Below are positions 24,531-36,458 of a stretch of DNA of 64,000 nucleotides, in pieces. Position 1 is the first letter of the stretch. The number at the start of each line of letters is the position of its first letter. Origin of the DNA: Artocarpus heterophyllus. Lineage: Eukaryota > Streptophyta > Magnoliopsida > Rosales > Moraceae. Location of the stretch: NCBI GenBank assembly GCA_025403435.1, contig JAJQZP010000461.1, positions 124,001 to 188,000 on the forward strand, written 5' to 3'. The notes beneath the pieces were generated by a model. It was not told the origin of the DNA and searched no databases. It worked only from the letters and a program-made list of their open reading frames with translations. Made by a program: the position numbers and the translations under genes.

Positions 24531-26890
24531 TAGATCAATAGGGAGAATTTACTGTGTATATATATTTGACACCTATATATAATCAATCATTAGTGGTGGA
24601 ACTACCACATTCAATTAATAGCGACGAGAGGAGTTATCTCTACTTAAATTTGAGTGATTATTATATACCTATGCGCCCATCTCATACTATAATAAAATCA
24701 TAACCATTCTTCATTTAGTTAAAAAAAAAAAAAAACTATCTCGCATTTTTTAGTGTCACGCTGATTTTTTTTGCTGTCACACTTGATGTTATAAATGACA
24801 TACCCTACTTTTATACCAACAAAAATAATGAATAATAATTAAAAAAAAGCACACAAGATATATAAATCCATTCTCAATGTGAAAGTTTCATCTTTATTAA
24901 ATAAAAAATTGCCTCTTACATTTTTTATAGCCGGTTCTGGTGATTTTTTTTACTCTAAAATTTCTTATTAATAGGTTATATGGTAAGTCGGTTTGAATTG
25001 AAAAAGTTTGGTTTAAAAATTATAACATATAAAAGTTTTACATCGTAATAGCCTTTTGTTTTACATTGTAGGCGCATGTGAAACTTTACACTACTATTAG
25101 CTCGAAGCAATTGGTGCAAATCGGTTTGTCAAACAGAAGGTAAGAATTAGACGCCCCATTTCTATATTATTGCAAGCAATAAAATTAAACAACTCTAGAA
25201 GAAAATACACATAACATGCCCTTCTCTACCTCAATAGTTTCCCACCCCTTTCAATTTATAAAGTAAGATTAAAGCAACCGAAAAAACAAGTGTGAAATTA
25301 CACTTGCTAAAATCCGGTGTGCTAACCCGACTAATAATTATCCATACACGTAAAACCTTCTCAATCGAGCATTTGTATACATTGAAATTAGACCTCATTT
25401 AATAGCCATCAAAAACTTAAGCTTGTTTGGAAAGAAGGCGAAAAAAAGTTTCTTGAATAGTATATATTCCTCATTCAATTAATAACGACAGAAATACAAG
25501 TATTTGAAATTTGACGCAACTTTTAAACTACTGAAACAGTATTAGACAGGCTTGCACTGTTTATATATATATATATATATGTCAAAAACTTTGTATTACC
25601 GGCGGTGGTATATTTCCAAACTTTGTCCTTGTTTCTTTTGTTACTTTTGAGCTAAGTGACAGAGAATAAATTGAAAGATTTCTTATGGGAAAGAGAGAAC
25701 ACAGCATGAAAATTTTGATCATTCAAAAAACAGTACAGATCGTGCAAGGCTTGCAAAAACAAGGATTCAATCATGTGAGGAAAAGAGAGAGAGAGAGAGA
25801 GGGGGGAAAAAAGGGTGTTCATAATTGGTGGACCTTAACGGAATTTGAAAAAAGAAAAAAAGAAAAAAGAAGAATCTGCTTTTGACTTGCTAGCGTCACT
25901 CTTTAGTTGCTGTTTTTCAGGCTTGGATAAAGGAGGGGGGCTTAATTAGGTTGAGACAGCTGGGTTTTTTGAATAAATTTTTTTTTATTGAAAAAATACA
26001 TCCGAGTAAATATCATTTATTTTGGCCAAGAAATCAGGAAAAAGAAACAAAAAGAAAAAAAAAATAAAAGGAATTGAATTTTATATGAAGATAAAGCTCG
26101 TGTCGTATTAAACACAATTTCTTTTTTTTCAAAGTTCTCTTTTTAGGAAAAAAAATAAAACATGTTATAACATATAGTATTCATAAACAAATAAAAATTA
26201 CAAATGAGATCAAACTTAAATCTTCCATATTTTATATATAAAAAAGTAAAGATTACAAATGAGATCAAACTTAAATCTCCCATTTAAAGCCCTACATTAC
26301 CACTTGTAATTAGATCAAAAGATTTTATAAGGTGTTTGACGAACCGATTTGAGCTGAAAAATTAATTCAAAATCTGTAACATATATATGATAACTTTACA
26401 TTCTAATGTATAAGACTTTATATTATTAATGCTCGAACTCGTTTGTCAAATGGAGAGTTAGACCTCTAATATTTTATTTTGTATAAAAATAAATAAACCA
26501 TTTTTCTTTTTTTCCTTTTTTGGTTGAAAAAAATGTGCTTTTTTTTTTTTTTTTTTGTGGCTCCTCTGGATCTTACGCGTAGAATACTAGATTATGGACC
26601 AGCTGACTTTCAAACAACACATAATTTGCTCATATTTAGTCCTAGAAGCTATGATGTGTTTGAAATTGACTGTGTTATAAAAAAGGAATAGACAAAGAGC
26701 ACTATTCTTTCCAATAATATTCAATACAACTTCTTCGTCGGTAATTTTTTAATTGAAAAGAAGATAAAGATGACTATGTAGTGAGAAGTCGTACACTGTA
26801 GAGATTGTTTGTCACACGTCTTTTAGGTTGTTATAACAATATTATTGAAATGGAAGTACAAAATCCACATTCATGTATGGGATTATTTTT
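24531..26890. other. intergenic, AT-rich, MITE fragments
   Basis: No gene is supported. Two fragments of the GTTTGG-type MITE family lie near 24985-25140 and 26326-26460. TA and GA tracts are present at about 25562-25580 and 25786-25802. The plus-strand frame at 25685-25885 is driven by GA/AAG repeats. Confidence 0.55.
26198..26283. repeat. short direct repeat, two copies 54 bp apart
   Basis: ATTACAAATGAGATCAAACT followed by TAAATCTYCCAT occurs at about 26198 and again at about 26252. Confidence 0.8.
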
Positions 26891-26892
26891 TT

Positions 26893-27375
26893 TAGAGTTA
26901 AATACATAATTATATTTTTAAGTTTTTATTATTTTTTAAAAAAACTATAAAGGTATTATTTAAATTTTAAAAACTTGTTTCAAATTTGTCCCTCACAAAC
27001 TTTTACGACTGAAAAACATGAAGATAAGATAAAAATACATTTAAATAAACATAATTTGTTTATAAAATATGTTTTTTTTAGAAAATTCGTTAGAAATTTT
27101 TAAAATTTAAAAATTCATAAAAGTTAAGATCTTTTTTTTTTTTTTTAGATTTAATGTTTTGCTTTATGATTTGTTAATGTTTTTAGTATATAAAGTATTG
27201 TACAAAACTATTTAAAGGTAGTCATATTATTTTACTCAATTTTTCTATTCATATGGATGAAATTGAAATAAGTTCTTAAAATTTAAATGATGCATTTGTA
27301 CTTTCTAAGAATAGATAAACAAATTGAGAGAAAGTTAAAATTAGGATGTACAATTATGTAATTAACCTAATTTTT
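26893..27375. mobile_element. long-TIR MITE, about 480 bp
   Basis: The left terminus TAGAGTTAAATACATAATTA matches the reverse complement of the right terminus, TTAGGTTAATTACATAATTG. Inner arms also match (ATTTAAATTTTAAAAACTTG against the reverse complement near 27275). It is non-coding. The TSD is masked by T tracts. Confidence 0.5.
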
Positions 27376-28376
27376 TATACTTTAATAAAGAGAGTACTTA
27401 GTATGAGCCAAACAAAATTTGAAAGTTTTAAACTTGTTTTTTAATTTAACAGAATATGTGGGGCAAAATAAGAAAATAGTGATAAACTTTAGTCGTTTAT
27501 TCTTAATGACGGGAAGAACTCAGGGTTGGTGACCTAACATGCGAAAAACACGAGAGATAGCGAGAGATGCATATTTCATGATGTCACATTGCAAGCTAAT
27601 AACTAATCAACCTAATGATATATGCATTTTGACTAATTAATTGAGTTTTAGCAATTTGTACTTCAATTAGATTCAACTTAAGGACATTTTCACACTATTG
27701 GTTACCAAGTCGAAATGAAATCATTTTGTAAAAAAAAAGAAAAAAAAAACTTAAAAGAAAGCATTCTTAGCCACTTTTAAAAGAATTTAACACTTGGAAT
27801 CGAATTTCACTTGAAAAACATGCTTTAAATACTAGAATGCACATAACAGTGACAATAATACCTAAAAATACATAAAAGTAAAGAAAATATTGGAATAGGA
27901 CTGTGTTTTTAAACCCTTCGATTTATATCGAGTTCATGTCAGTTTTTTTTATGTGATTTTGACCTGATTTTAAGTTCAGAATAATGCTGAGTAAGTAAAC
28001 GTTTTAATTCTAAAAGATACACTTAACAAAGTTGATAAAAAAATTAAAAGGGGAACAAATGCTATGATACACAATACTTAATTCAACCTAAGATAATCTA
28101 ATTCCAATTTATTAGTTTTTTTGTATACAACCCAAATTAAGACTAAAAGATATCCGAATGTAGTTGAATTCCCCTATAATACATGCACTTTTTCCTTTTC
28201 CCCACCCCATAAACCTGCCTAGAAATTTAGATCAACAGGATCTATACACAAAAGTAAATTTTCACTAAACAAGAATAAAATAAAACCCCAGAATTCCAAT
28301 CATCTTTTTTTTTTTTTTTTTGGTTCTTCACAAAGGATCTGTACCTTTTTTTTTTTCCCTATCTATGAGACATCCT
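27376..28376. other. 3' flank of the NAC gene
   Basis: AT-rich DNA with no gene. The NAC 3' UTR and polyadenylation site must lie in the right-hand part on the minus strand, but no single poly(A) signal stands out among many A/T runs. Confidence 0.5.
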
Positions 28377-29634
28377 TCAATAGGTCCAAAGGCAATCCAA
28401 GTCCACAGGGCCGGCGGAAGACGACGGGTCGTTTGAGGGATTAACCCGAGCCATGTCATGGTGAGTCACCATTGAAGAAGACTCGTCTGTCTCCCGAGAG
28501 AACTCCATTTTGGCATTCCTCTTCATATCGTTCGCGTGATTTTCAAGCAAAATGCTCAGAAAAGACTGTTCTTGCATCAAAACAGAATCCGCATAGCTCA
28601 AATTCCCAAAGCTCTGTACTGGGATTTGGTGGTGGTTTGGGTAAAATGGTAAAGAAGAAGCCAAAATATTGCCGTCGTTATTGTTGCTGTTGTTGTTGAA
28701 GCTGGATTCGATCATGTCTTCATTGTTGTGGCTGCTTTTCTGGTCCTCCATTGGGTCGGAGAAGCAGGTCACGTGGGAAGACGACGTCGTCTTGCCGACG
28801 GCGGTTCTTATTTCGTTGTCATAGCTGTTGTTGTTGTTGTGTGAAGGAGAGTCCGTTAACGGAGGCAGCAAACAAGGACGAAACAACCCTGATATGTGCG
28901 TTTTCTTCCCACCACAACTTTTCTGAAAAATTCTGCAAATCACCCAGTCGTTCTGAGCAAGAAAAAGAGGGGTTTTACATTAATTATACAGAAAACAGAG
29001 GAAAACAGAGAGAAAATTAAAAAAAAAAAAAAAAGTTGTTTTGTTATTTATTACCTTTGTGGTTTTGGAGAGATTGTAGAGAGAGTATTTGCCTTCCAGT
29101 CTGTACTCGTGCATGACCCAGTTGGATTTCTCCCCCTTTGGGGCTCTTCCTCTGTAGAAAACCAGGGTTTTCTTCATCCCAACGAGAGCTTTGGCCTTGA
29201 AGATTTCCTTGTCCTTGCCTGTGGCTTTCCAGTACCCGGCTTCCGTGGCTCGGTTTGTTCTTAGACCGGTCGGGTATTTTCTGTCTCTTTGACAAAAGAA
29301 GTACCATTCCTTTTCACCCATTTTAGCCCTCCCTGATCAAACCAAAAGAAGGAAAAAAAAAAGTTAGATTACAAAAACAAGGACCCAAGAAACTAAAGAA
29401 AGAAAAACTGAGGAAGGAAGAGCAATAGAATGGTTTAGAGGACTTACAAGGCAAATCCCAAGGCTCACACTTGTTCAAATCAACCTCTCCAATAGCTCTA
29501 GCGGAGAAACGGTTGTCGAGGACCTTTGGAGAAAGGTAGTGAGTTATGAGCTCTTCATCTGTTGGGTGAAACCGAAACCCCGGAGGCAATTCCATATGCT
29601 GATCTTCATTGCAAACCCCTGAAGGATTTTCCAT
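28377..29634 (-). CDS. NAC-domain transcription factor (NAM/NAC100/ORE1 type), 3 exons
   Basis: Exons on the minus strand are 29634-29448, 29332-29055 and 28952-28377, joined by GT..AG introns into 346 codons. The NAC domain is complete. Subdomain A is [15 protein letters not shown] (residues 16-30), subdomain C contains [20 protein letters not shown] (about 82-101), D contains [20 protein letters not shown] (about 122-141), and E begins [12 protein letters not shown] at residue 156. The intron positions are those usual in NAC genes. The C-terminal half is Asn/Ser-rich with several Asn runs and ends DLDCLWTY, the transactivation region style of the NAC100/ORE1/NAM clade. The protein should bind DNA as a dimer in the nucleus. 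The third exon carries a miR164-type site. Exact orthology within the clade is not settled from sequence alone. Confidence 0.93.
28757..28777 (-). promoter_or_regulatory. miR164 target site in NAC exon 3
   Basis: The plus strand here reads CGGAGAAGCAGGTCACGTGG plus one base, which is nearly miR164 itself, so the minus-strand mRNA is complementary to it. Compared with miR164 from memory, the site has one G:U pair at position 1, one mismatch at position 13 and mismatches at positions 20-21. The seed and the cleavage positions 10-11 are paired. It encodes SHVTCFSD, the place where CUC/NAM/ORE1 NACs carry this site. Cleavage would limit this NAC post-transcriptionally. Confidence 0.85.
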
Positions 29635-29916
29635 TTTTTTGGTTTTTCTCCCTAAAACCCTCTGGTTTTTTTTTTTTTTTTTTGAAAGATTTTCTATAAA
29701 ATTGAAATGGGTTTCAAGAAAGAGGCTCTAAATTTCACAAACCAATAGAGATGATGAAACTCCCCCGAAAATCCAAGCTTGGGAAACACAAGAATGTACG
29801 AAGAAAAGATGAGGAAAAAAAGTTCGGGGAAAGGTATGGACTGAAAAGGGGTTTGATACTGAGACAATTGAAGGCTCTGTTAAGAAAAGAAAAGTGCGTT
29901 CTTTGGAACTGAGCCC

Positions 29917-29925
29917 TTTAAATAC
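29917..29925 (-). promoter_or_regulatory. TATA-like box of the NAC gene
   Basis: The minus strand reads TATTTAAAG about 285 bp upstream of the NAC start codon. It would give a 5' leader of about 250 nt that is AG-rich and contains a poly-A/T stretch near 29665. This is a sequence match only. Confidence 0.4.
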
Positions 29926-30227
29926 TAGTTTTTGGAGAGAGAAAAAAAAAAAAGCGTGGTTCATAAGGCAACTTCCGTGGGTGGTTTCAAGCCTTCAGCT
30001 TATTCTTTTAACCTTTTCTTGTAATAATTTCCCCCTTCTTAAAAACTTGACCGGAATCAACTAACCCCCTATACCCTGCATGTACTTGTGCCTTGTAACA
30101 ACTCGTGTAATTAGGGGAATTCAATAGAGCAAATTTTCTATCCTTGTCTCATTATTTTGGATACTTGTATTTTTCTTAGTTTTTATTTTTTTAATTTTGA
30201 AATAATTTTAATGTGATCTGACGTTAA

Positions 30228-30372
30228 GATTCATTTGGTAATATTTTTAAAAAAGATAAAAATAATTTTATTTTAAAAAATAAAATTTTTAAAAATATTT
30301 TTAAAATTTTTATCTTAAAAAATATACAAAAATATTTTTAAAATTTTTTGAAACAATACCAAACAAATAACC
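30228..30372. mobile_element. AT-rich hairpin MITE upstream of NAC
   Basis: Nearly self-complementary sequence with outer arms CATTTGGTAATATTTTT and (right, reverse complement) GTTTGGTATTGTTTC, and an inner AAGATAAAAAT...ATTTTTATCTT pair. It lies about 600 bp upstream of the NAC start. No convincing TSD was found. Confidence 0.4.
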
Positions 30373-31744
30373 TAATAAATTTTATTCATTCTTACCCAAA
30401 AAAAAAAAAAAAAACTTAGTCATTCATTAGGTAAAGGAGAGAAAGTAACACCAGATTCAAAGTCACATCGTTAGACGTTCTTGTTTAACCAAAGTTATGT
30501 CAGTTTTAAAAGAAAAAAAAAATTACCACCAGACCAGATACGATAATGTAAAACCGCACGTTTTTCTACGTTTCAATAATAATGACTGTTTTTTAACCCT
30601 TTTTTTTTAATTATCATCTTTGAGAGTCTGAACGTGAATACAGTCGCAAAAATCCCACATCACATCTTTGAAGTATCGCCAAAAAGAATTTCTTTCAATC
30701 TGGCCGAATTGACACATACCCAACATGTCATCCGCTCAATTGGTGAGCTGTTTTTCTCATGAAATCAATGAAATTAATTATAAATACCAGTGTGCAAGGA
30801 CAAAAAAAAATTGTAATAATTATGATAATATTAGTCTGCAAATTAATCAAAGCTGAAAAAAAAAAACATTTATGTGGTTTGAGAGAGCATATACAACTAA
30901 AATTATTGGTTTAAAAATTACAACTTATAAGAGCTTATACTATAACAATTTATTATGGCTATTTCATCTGAAAAAACGGTTAGAATTACCTTTTATAATT
31001 TTAAATAATGTAAAGTTTTTATATATTATAATAAAAAGTAAAAAATTATCATAATATAAAATTTTTATATATTATAATTTTTAAATTAAAATTATTAATC
31101 TTAATTGTTTTTTTAAACAGTTTATTAGACTCATCATTGGTTGAAATTAGTAGTTCGAACCCGGCCCACAAACAAAGCTATTGGCTAGTTCTTTTTTTTT
31201 TGGGTAAAGGAGTGAGGTTGTTAGACTAGTTGACAAAATTCCAACAATCCTACTATATATACGTGGTTTTTTTTTTTCTCTTTTTCTTTTCAAGTGTTGT
31301 GTTGTCCACACATACGAGCTCTTGGTGGTCCTTTGCTGTAATACATTTTTGTCTTATACAATAACAGTAGTTATCCACAATTGAACATTGTCTTTATTTT
31401 TTTTGTTCCATTTTTCATGCCTGAAACATGTACTTCTAGATTTTACTCGAAGAAAAAAAAAAACATGCACCTTCAGATTCTCAACGCTATAAACATGAAA
31501 AATAATATATTATTTAGCCTCAGAGAGTGTTTCTTCTTCTTCTTCTTCTTTTTAGGGTAACCTCGTAGGGTTTTACCATTAATGAATTTAATCTAATAAT
31601 TAATTACCTTCTTTTTTTGGTGAGAGTTTTCTTCTGTACTGTAGATATATATCCCCTTTAAGTTTTTTTTTTTTCCCCTTAGAAACCCTAATAAGTTATT
31701 GCACATCACTAAGTACCAACATAATAAGAGTGACAACTGAGCAG
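30373..31744. other. intergenic upstream of NAC
   Basis: No gene is seen. A diverged MITE copy is likely at about 30880-31140 (GGTTTAAAAATTACAACTTA with inverted counterparts). A CTT microsatellite lies at about 31531-31552. Confidence 0.5.
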
Positions 31745-31753
31745 TTATTTTAA

Positions 31754-32046
31754 GGGATTTTGACAAGTTTATCATCTGAACTTTTCATTTTTTTTTTGTA
31801 ATATGCTCCTTAAATATTTTTTTATGGCAATTGAGTCCTTAAACTTAACAAAGTATGACAATTAAGCCCTTATCAAAAGCTTCCATCAAAATTTAGGAGG
31901 AAACATTCATGTGAGACGCACATGACGTATTTAGAAGACTTATATACTTTATTTGTTTATAATAAGAGTCAAATTGTTCAATTTTACACATAAAAAAAGC
32001 AAAAGAAATTATATTTTTGTTAATGCTTTTTTAAAAATTTTGTTGA

Positions 32047-32101
<55 letters not shown>

Positions 32102-32312
32102 CATTTTAGTGTTAGAAATTCAACCCCTTTCTTCTAAATGTGTTATGTACTTTTTACGTGATCAGTTTCTATCATAATTTTGACAAGCGTTCGTAAGTAG
32201 TAACTTAATTGTCATATTTAACTAAGTTTAGAGACTTAATTTTCATAAAAAAAGTTTAAGGATCATATTACAAAAAAAAATAACGTTTAAAGAGTAAATA
32301 CATCAAAAACCC
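31754..32312. mobile_element. Mutator-type MITE, 559 bp, near-perfect 9-bp TSD
   Basis: The left arm starts GGGATTTTGACAAG and the right arm, reversed, starts GGGTTTTTGATGTA. Inner arms share TTGTAATATGCTCCTTAAA / TTGTAATATGATCCTTAAA and TATGACAATTAAG. The flanks are TTATTTTAA (31745-31753) and TTATTTTAG (32313-32321), an 8-of-9 match. A (TA)n tract at 32050-32098 lies in the middle. It is non-coding. Confidence 0.65.
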
Positions 32313-32321
32313 TTATTTTAG

Positions 32322-35300
32322 TACAATTTTGATAACTTTTTTGGCTCAAGAAAATAGCCATTTTACTTTTTTTCTTTTTCCCCCCTAAAAAAACGCGAAA
32401 TATGTTGTAAAGAGCGAACCTCAAACATTAATAGGAACGTGAACAGATATTTAACTTGGGACTCTAGAAACCACAAAGTCTTTGCCTTTGAAAATGCTAC
32501 CCTTTTTTCTTCTTAATTTCGTGGCTAATGCTTTGAACGTGGACAAATATTTACCATGAAGTAGCTAAAACACTAGTTCAAACGTGAGCCGAATCTATAA
32601 TAGTGTCCTGTGCACCTCTTGTGCCCACTGTATTTTTATGCAGAAATTAAAAAGACAATGCCATTGAATCATAAATAAAGTTAATGTGCTAATAGTCAAC
32701 TTTTTCTGTCTTTTCAACAAATAATGCAGTTTGAAATACCATTATGAAATTGAGGAGGGCAATTTCTCGGTAGTTATTGAAAAATAATCGGTCAGTAGAT
32801 ATTTATTTTTCAACTGTTAGATTTTTAAAAAAAAATTATGGTTTTAATTAAATTTAACGGTTTTATAACATATATAATCAGTGGGTCTGTAAGAGAAAAC
32901 TCTCTATAATTTGTGGAGAAAATGTAAAATTTTTCCCAAGAAAAATTCTCCCAAGCTCCCGGCTAAGAGAAAACTAAAGAATACATTTCATTGCAAATAT
33001 ACATCACATTGTTAACGACTCTTTTTCCTTTTTCCTTTTTTTTTTTTTTGGTTTCTTGAGATAATTAGCATGACTTCACAGTCAATAATTGTTGGCATGT
33101 GAACACAAATAATTAATAGAATAGGAAATTACCATAATTGGTTATCCTGAGAAAAGATAATACGGCGATTTTCTAGCAGCGTGGTCATCTTTTTTGCTTT
33201 CGTGCGGTTATTACTTATTAGTCCTCAATAATTAAGAGGCTTATCTTCCTTAAGCTCAATAAAGCCAAAAGCATTCTTTGCTTTTCACTAAACATAATAA
33301 CAATTCACTATCACACGTGGCAGTTTAACTATTTTGAGTTTTTTCACTCGCCTTGGCAACCTCAAAAAGATCGGACGGTCAAGAATCGATCACCTAGAGT
33401 GTGCCGCCACTTGCCGACGGGAAAGCAAACGAACTTGTCCACTTGGGCAGTTCTGATTGGAGTAGAGGAAATGACCGTACCAAATTAAGTTAAGTAGGGT
33501 TTGACCAGAAAAAAGCCCACAATAGTGGGCCCTGCTTCCTCTGTTCCGACATGAACCCATGGAGTTGCGAACACGTGGCACACTCTCGTTGGAGGAAAAG
33601 CTACGACAAAATTGAGGTTTGATTAAATCAGATAAGATTGGATTAGAAGTTAGGCTACTTGATAATTTAAATTAAAAAACATTGCTTATAGTCAGTTCTT
33701 TTAAATTTAAAATTTTTTTTAGTCATTGTCTTTGTCCTTTTTAATTGAAACCTAGCAGATAGGGTTTGAAATTGTATATATGTATATTTAATTTACCAAT
33801 AATTTGCCCTTAAAAAAAATTCATCTAGAACTTGTGCTGTGATTTTCTTTTGCTATTAGTTTTGGACTTTTTCTTAGATTAAATTATTAATCCTTACAAG
33901 AAAGTTGTTTATAATAGTGTGGCCTTGATAGACAATAATTATGAAACAAAATCTAAAAGGGCAACTTTTTTTTTTTTTTTTGGGTTTTTGCATGATTGTT
34001 TTCGAATGGTCGATCATCATCTTATTGACTTATTTATGATCAAATCAAGTAAGCTCAATTTTTAGTTTGTATTTAAATGGATGAAACCTTGAACTTAACT
34101 AATTACATTATTTACTGAATTAATCATGACCATGACTCATCAAATTTTTAATCATTACATGATAGAAATTCACATGAGATTATGATTGTTAGCGTTACAT
34201 ATTGGTTCTTGATTGATCTTGCTTCAAAGTAATGGTACTTTTTTTTATTAAATTATATTTTGTATATAAATTTAAAATGCAGCTTTCACAGTGAAAATAT
34301 AACTAATAAGAGACCGGGAAACACCGTACAATAATTGCTATGATTGAAAATTCAACTAATACGCGCTTTCCTTTTCTCTCTTGTCATTAATTTAATTTTG
34401 TAAATCAAGAATGTGATTATATATGCAAAGACTTTGTCATAATTAAGGAAAAATATGAATAAAAATAAATCACTTATCTGCTCCATACTATTTCATAGAC
34501 TTTGGTGTAACTAAACTCTTTCATTACCAAACTTTTTTATCAAGAAAAGGACGCCAACAAGGGTAGGGCTGGTGCCTAACATGATTAATTTCAAAGAGTA
34601 CTCCTCTTCAAAGAGTCCTCCTCATCAATCATGCAGTTTCAAGCTTCTTTTCACTAACCAAAACAGGAAAAAAAATTTATACCATGCAAGGCGTGCTTTT
34701 GGCATGTTTGATCGATTTTAGTAACAAGATTATGACTAAAGATCAAGTTCTAATTTCTAAACGTGTTGGAAAGAATGCGGCAATAGGACGCATTGTTGCC
34801 AATGACGGGGCAAATATTAATTAGCGTTACGTATGTAGTTGTCTAAGAATAAATAATTGAACAATGGTGCAATGGAATCTTCCACAACACAAGAATAAGA
34901 AGCAACCATCTAGTTCAATTAGAACTTGCATTTAGTGGTAAAAACGGCATTGCATGAGGTTTGTAGTCAAGTTCGATCGAGATTAAAAATAAACATATTT
35001 AGGGTAATGACCTATTGGATTGAGAATTTAGGGTAGCAAGATTTGAGGTAAGAATATGTTTTACATTTCAAGGGTATGGGCTTTTATTACTGCATATGTG
35101 CTTTCTCATCGTAAATGTTAATATTCCCTATAAGTAAGTGTTGCAACACTAGAATATTATACTAAATATCCATAGTATTAATCTTCTCCTACCTCTTATT
35201 TTCTTTTTTAGCTAAAATATAAATGACACAAAAACGAATAGAAAATTTAAATAATTTCATTTATAATTCCAAATTAAGGCTATAACTTTTTTCATATAAT

Positions 35301-36244
35301 AATAATAATAATAATGATAATGATGAAATCAATGGAGACACTCGTGGGGATAGAAGTTTTAAATATATGGAGGATAATGTGAATGATTTGTGTAACTGTG
35401 TTTTGTTATTAGTGTATCTGTTTGGCTGTACCGCGGAGTTAATAAAATATTATAAATTTTCATTCTTTATTAAGATATACTATGGCCTACAACAGTCCAA
35501 AAAATAATAAAAAATAATAAAAAAGAAATTAAAGTATAAACACATGATAAGGTGGGAGTTGCAACCAACTAATGTGTGATATGAGACTTTAGGAGAGAGA
35601 AGTGGTAGATCCTGGTTGGTTCTGTCTATAACAACCAAAAAATAACGTCATATCCGATTCTTATCTTATTTCTAAAAAATTGACATTAATATTTCTATAG
35701 TTTTCATGTGTTTGGCACGGATCTGTTATAATATTTTGGTTAGCTAAATTTGAGAAAAAATACATATTAATAAATTGTAAATGATATAGATATCGACAGT
35801 TGAAAATTTTCAAAGTCTTTGATTCCATTTGGTACATGACATGTGCTTTTGTTTATAAACAGGTAAATTTACAATGAGATTTTCTACCGTCAGAAGAAGA
35901 TATAAAAGTTTGACATTTATTTTCCTAAAAGTCAAAAATACACACAAGTATGTATCATATCTTTATGAATATGTATTATTTTGATATAATTTGGTTGGCT
36001 TTTCTACCTACCTATTGAGAACTAAAGAGGAAGCATTTTACTCGAGTAAATGACAAAACATTCTAATTAATTAAATTTTTTATGGTAACATTCTTAATTT
36101 ATTCTTTTTTTTTATGGTAACATTCTTAATTAATTTTTACATCACGAGCAGCAAGAAAATCTGAAGCACGAGCTCGACGTCCTTGTTTTTGGGCAGAGTT
36201 TGCTTTGTCGCTTCTGACAAAAGTTTGGTCACTTTGGTGGGATT
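32322..36244. other. intergenic, AT-rich
   Basis: No gene is supported over nearly 4 kb. A slightly GC-richer patch at 33340-33600 includes ACACGTGGCA at two places (33314 and 33572, ABRE-like) but no credible reading frame. At about 34930-34985 a tRNA-like box pair (TTTAGTGGTAAAA... AAGTTCGATCG) hints at a SINE. An AAT microsatellite lies near 35300. Confidence 0.5.
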
Positions 36245-36430
36245 CAAACGACAACAAATTATGTCTTCTTTTTTTTTTCAGTAAATTGCTCCGTTGATAT
36301 TTAAAAAGTGACTCTTTAGCCTTTTTTTAGTTCGATGCAAACGACAACAAATTATGTCTCTTTTTTTTTTTTTTTTTTTTTATAAATTGCTCCGTTGATA
36401 TTTAAAAGGTCAGTCGTTAGTTTTTTTTTT
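36245..36430. repeat. 93-bp tandem duplication with variable poly-T
   Basis: AAACGACAACAAATTATGTC followed by a T run and TAAATTGCTCCGTTGATATT occurs twice, starting near 36246 and 36339. The copies differ mainly in the length of the T run. Confidence 0.85.
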
Positions 36431-36458
36431 TTTTTAGTTCTTAAGAAAGGTGCAAAAA

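Noticed and set aside
31953..32177. 74-aa frame with repeated Ile-Tyr
   Set aside because: It is a translation of the (TA)n tract inside the MITE.
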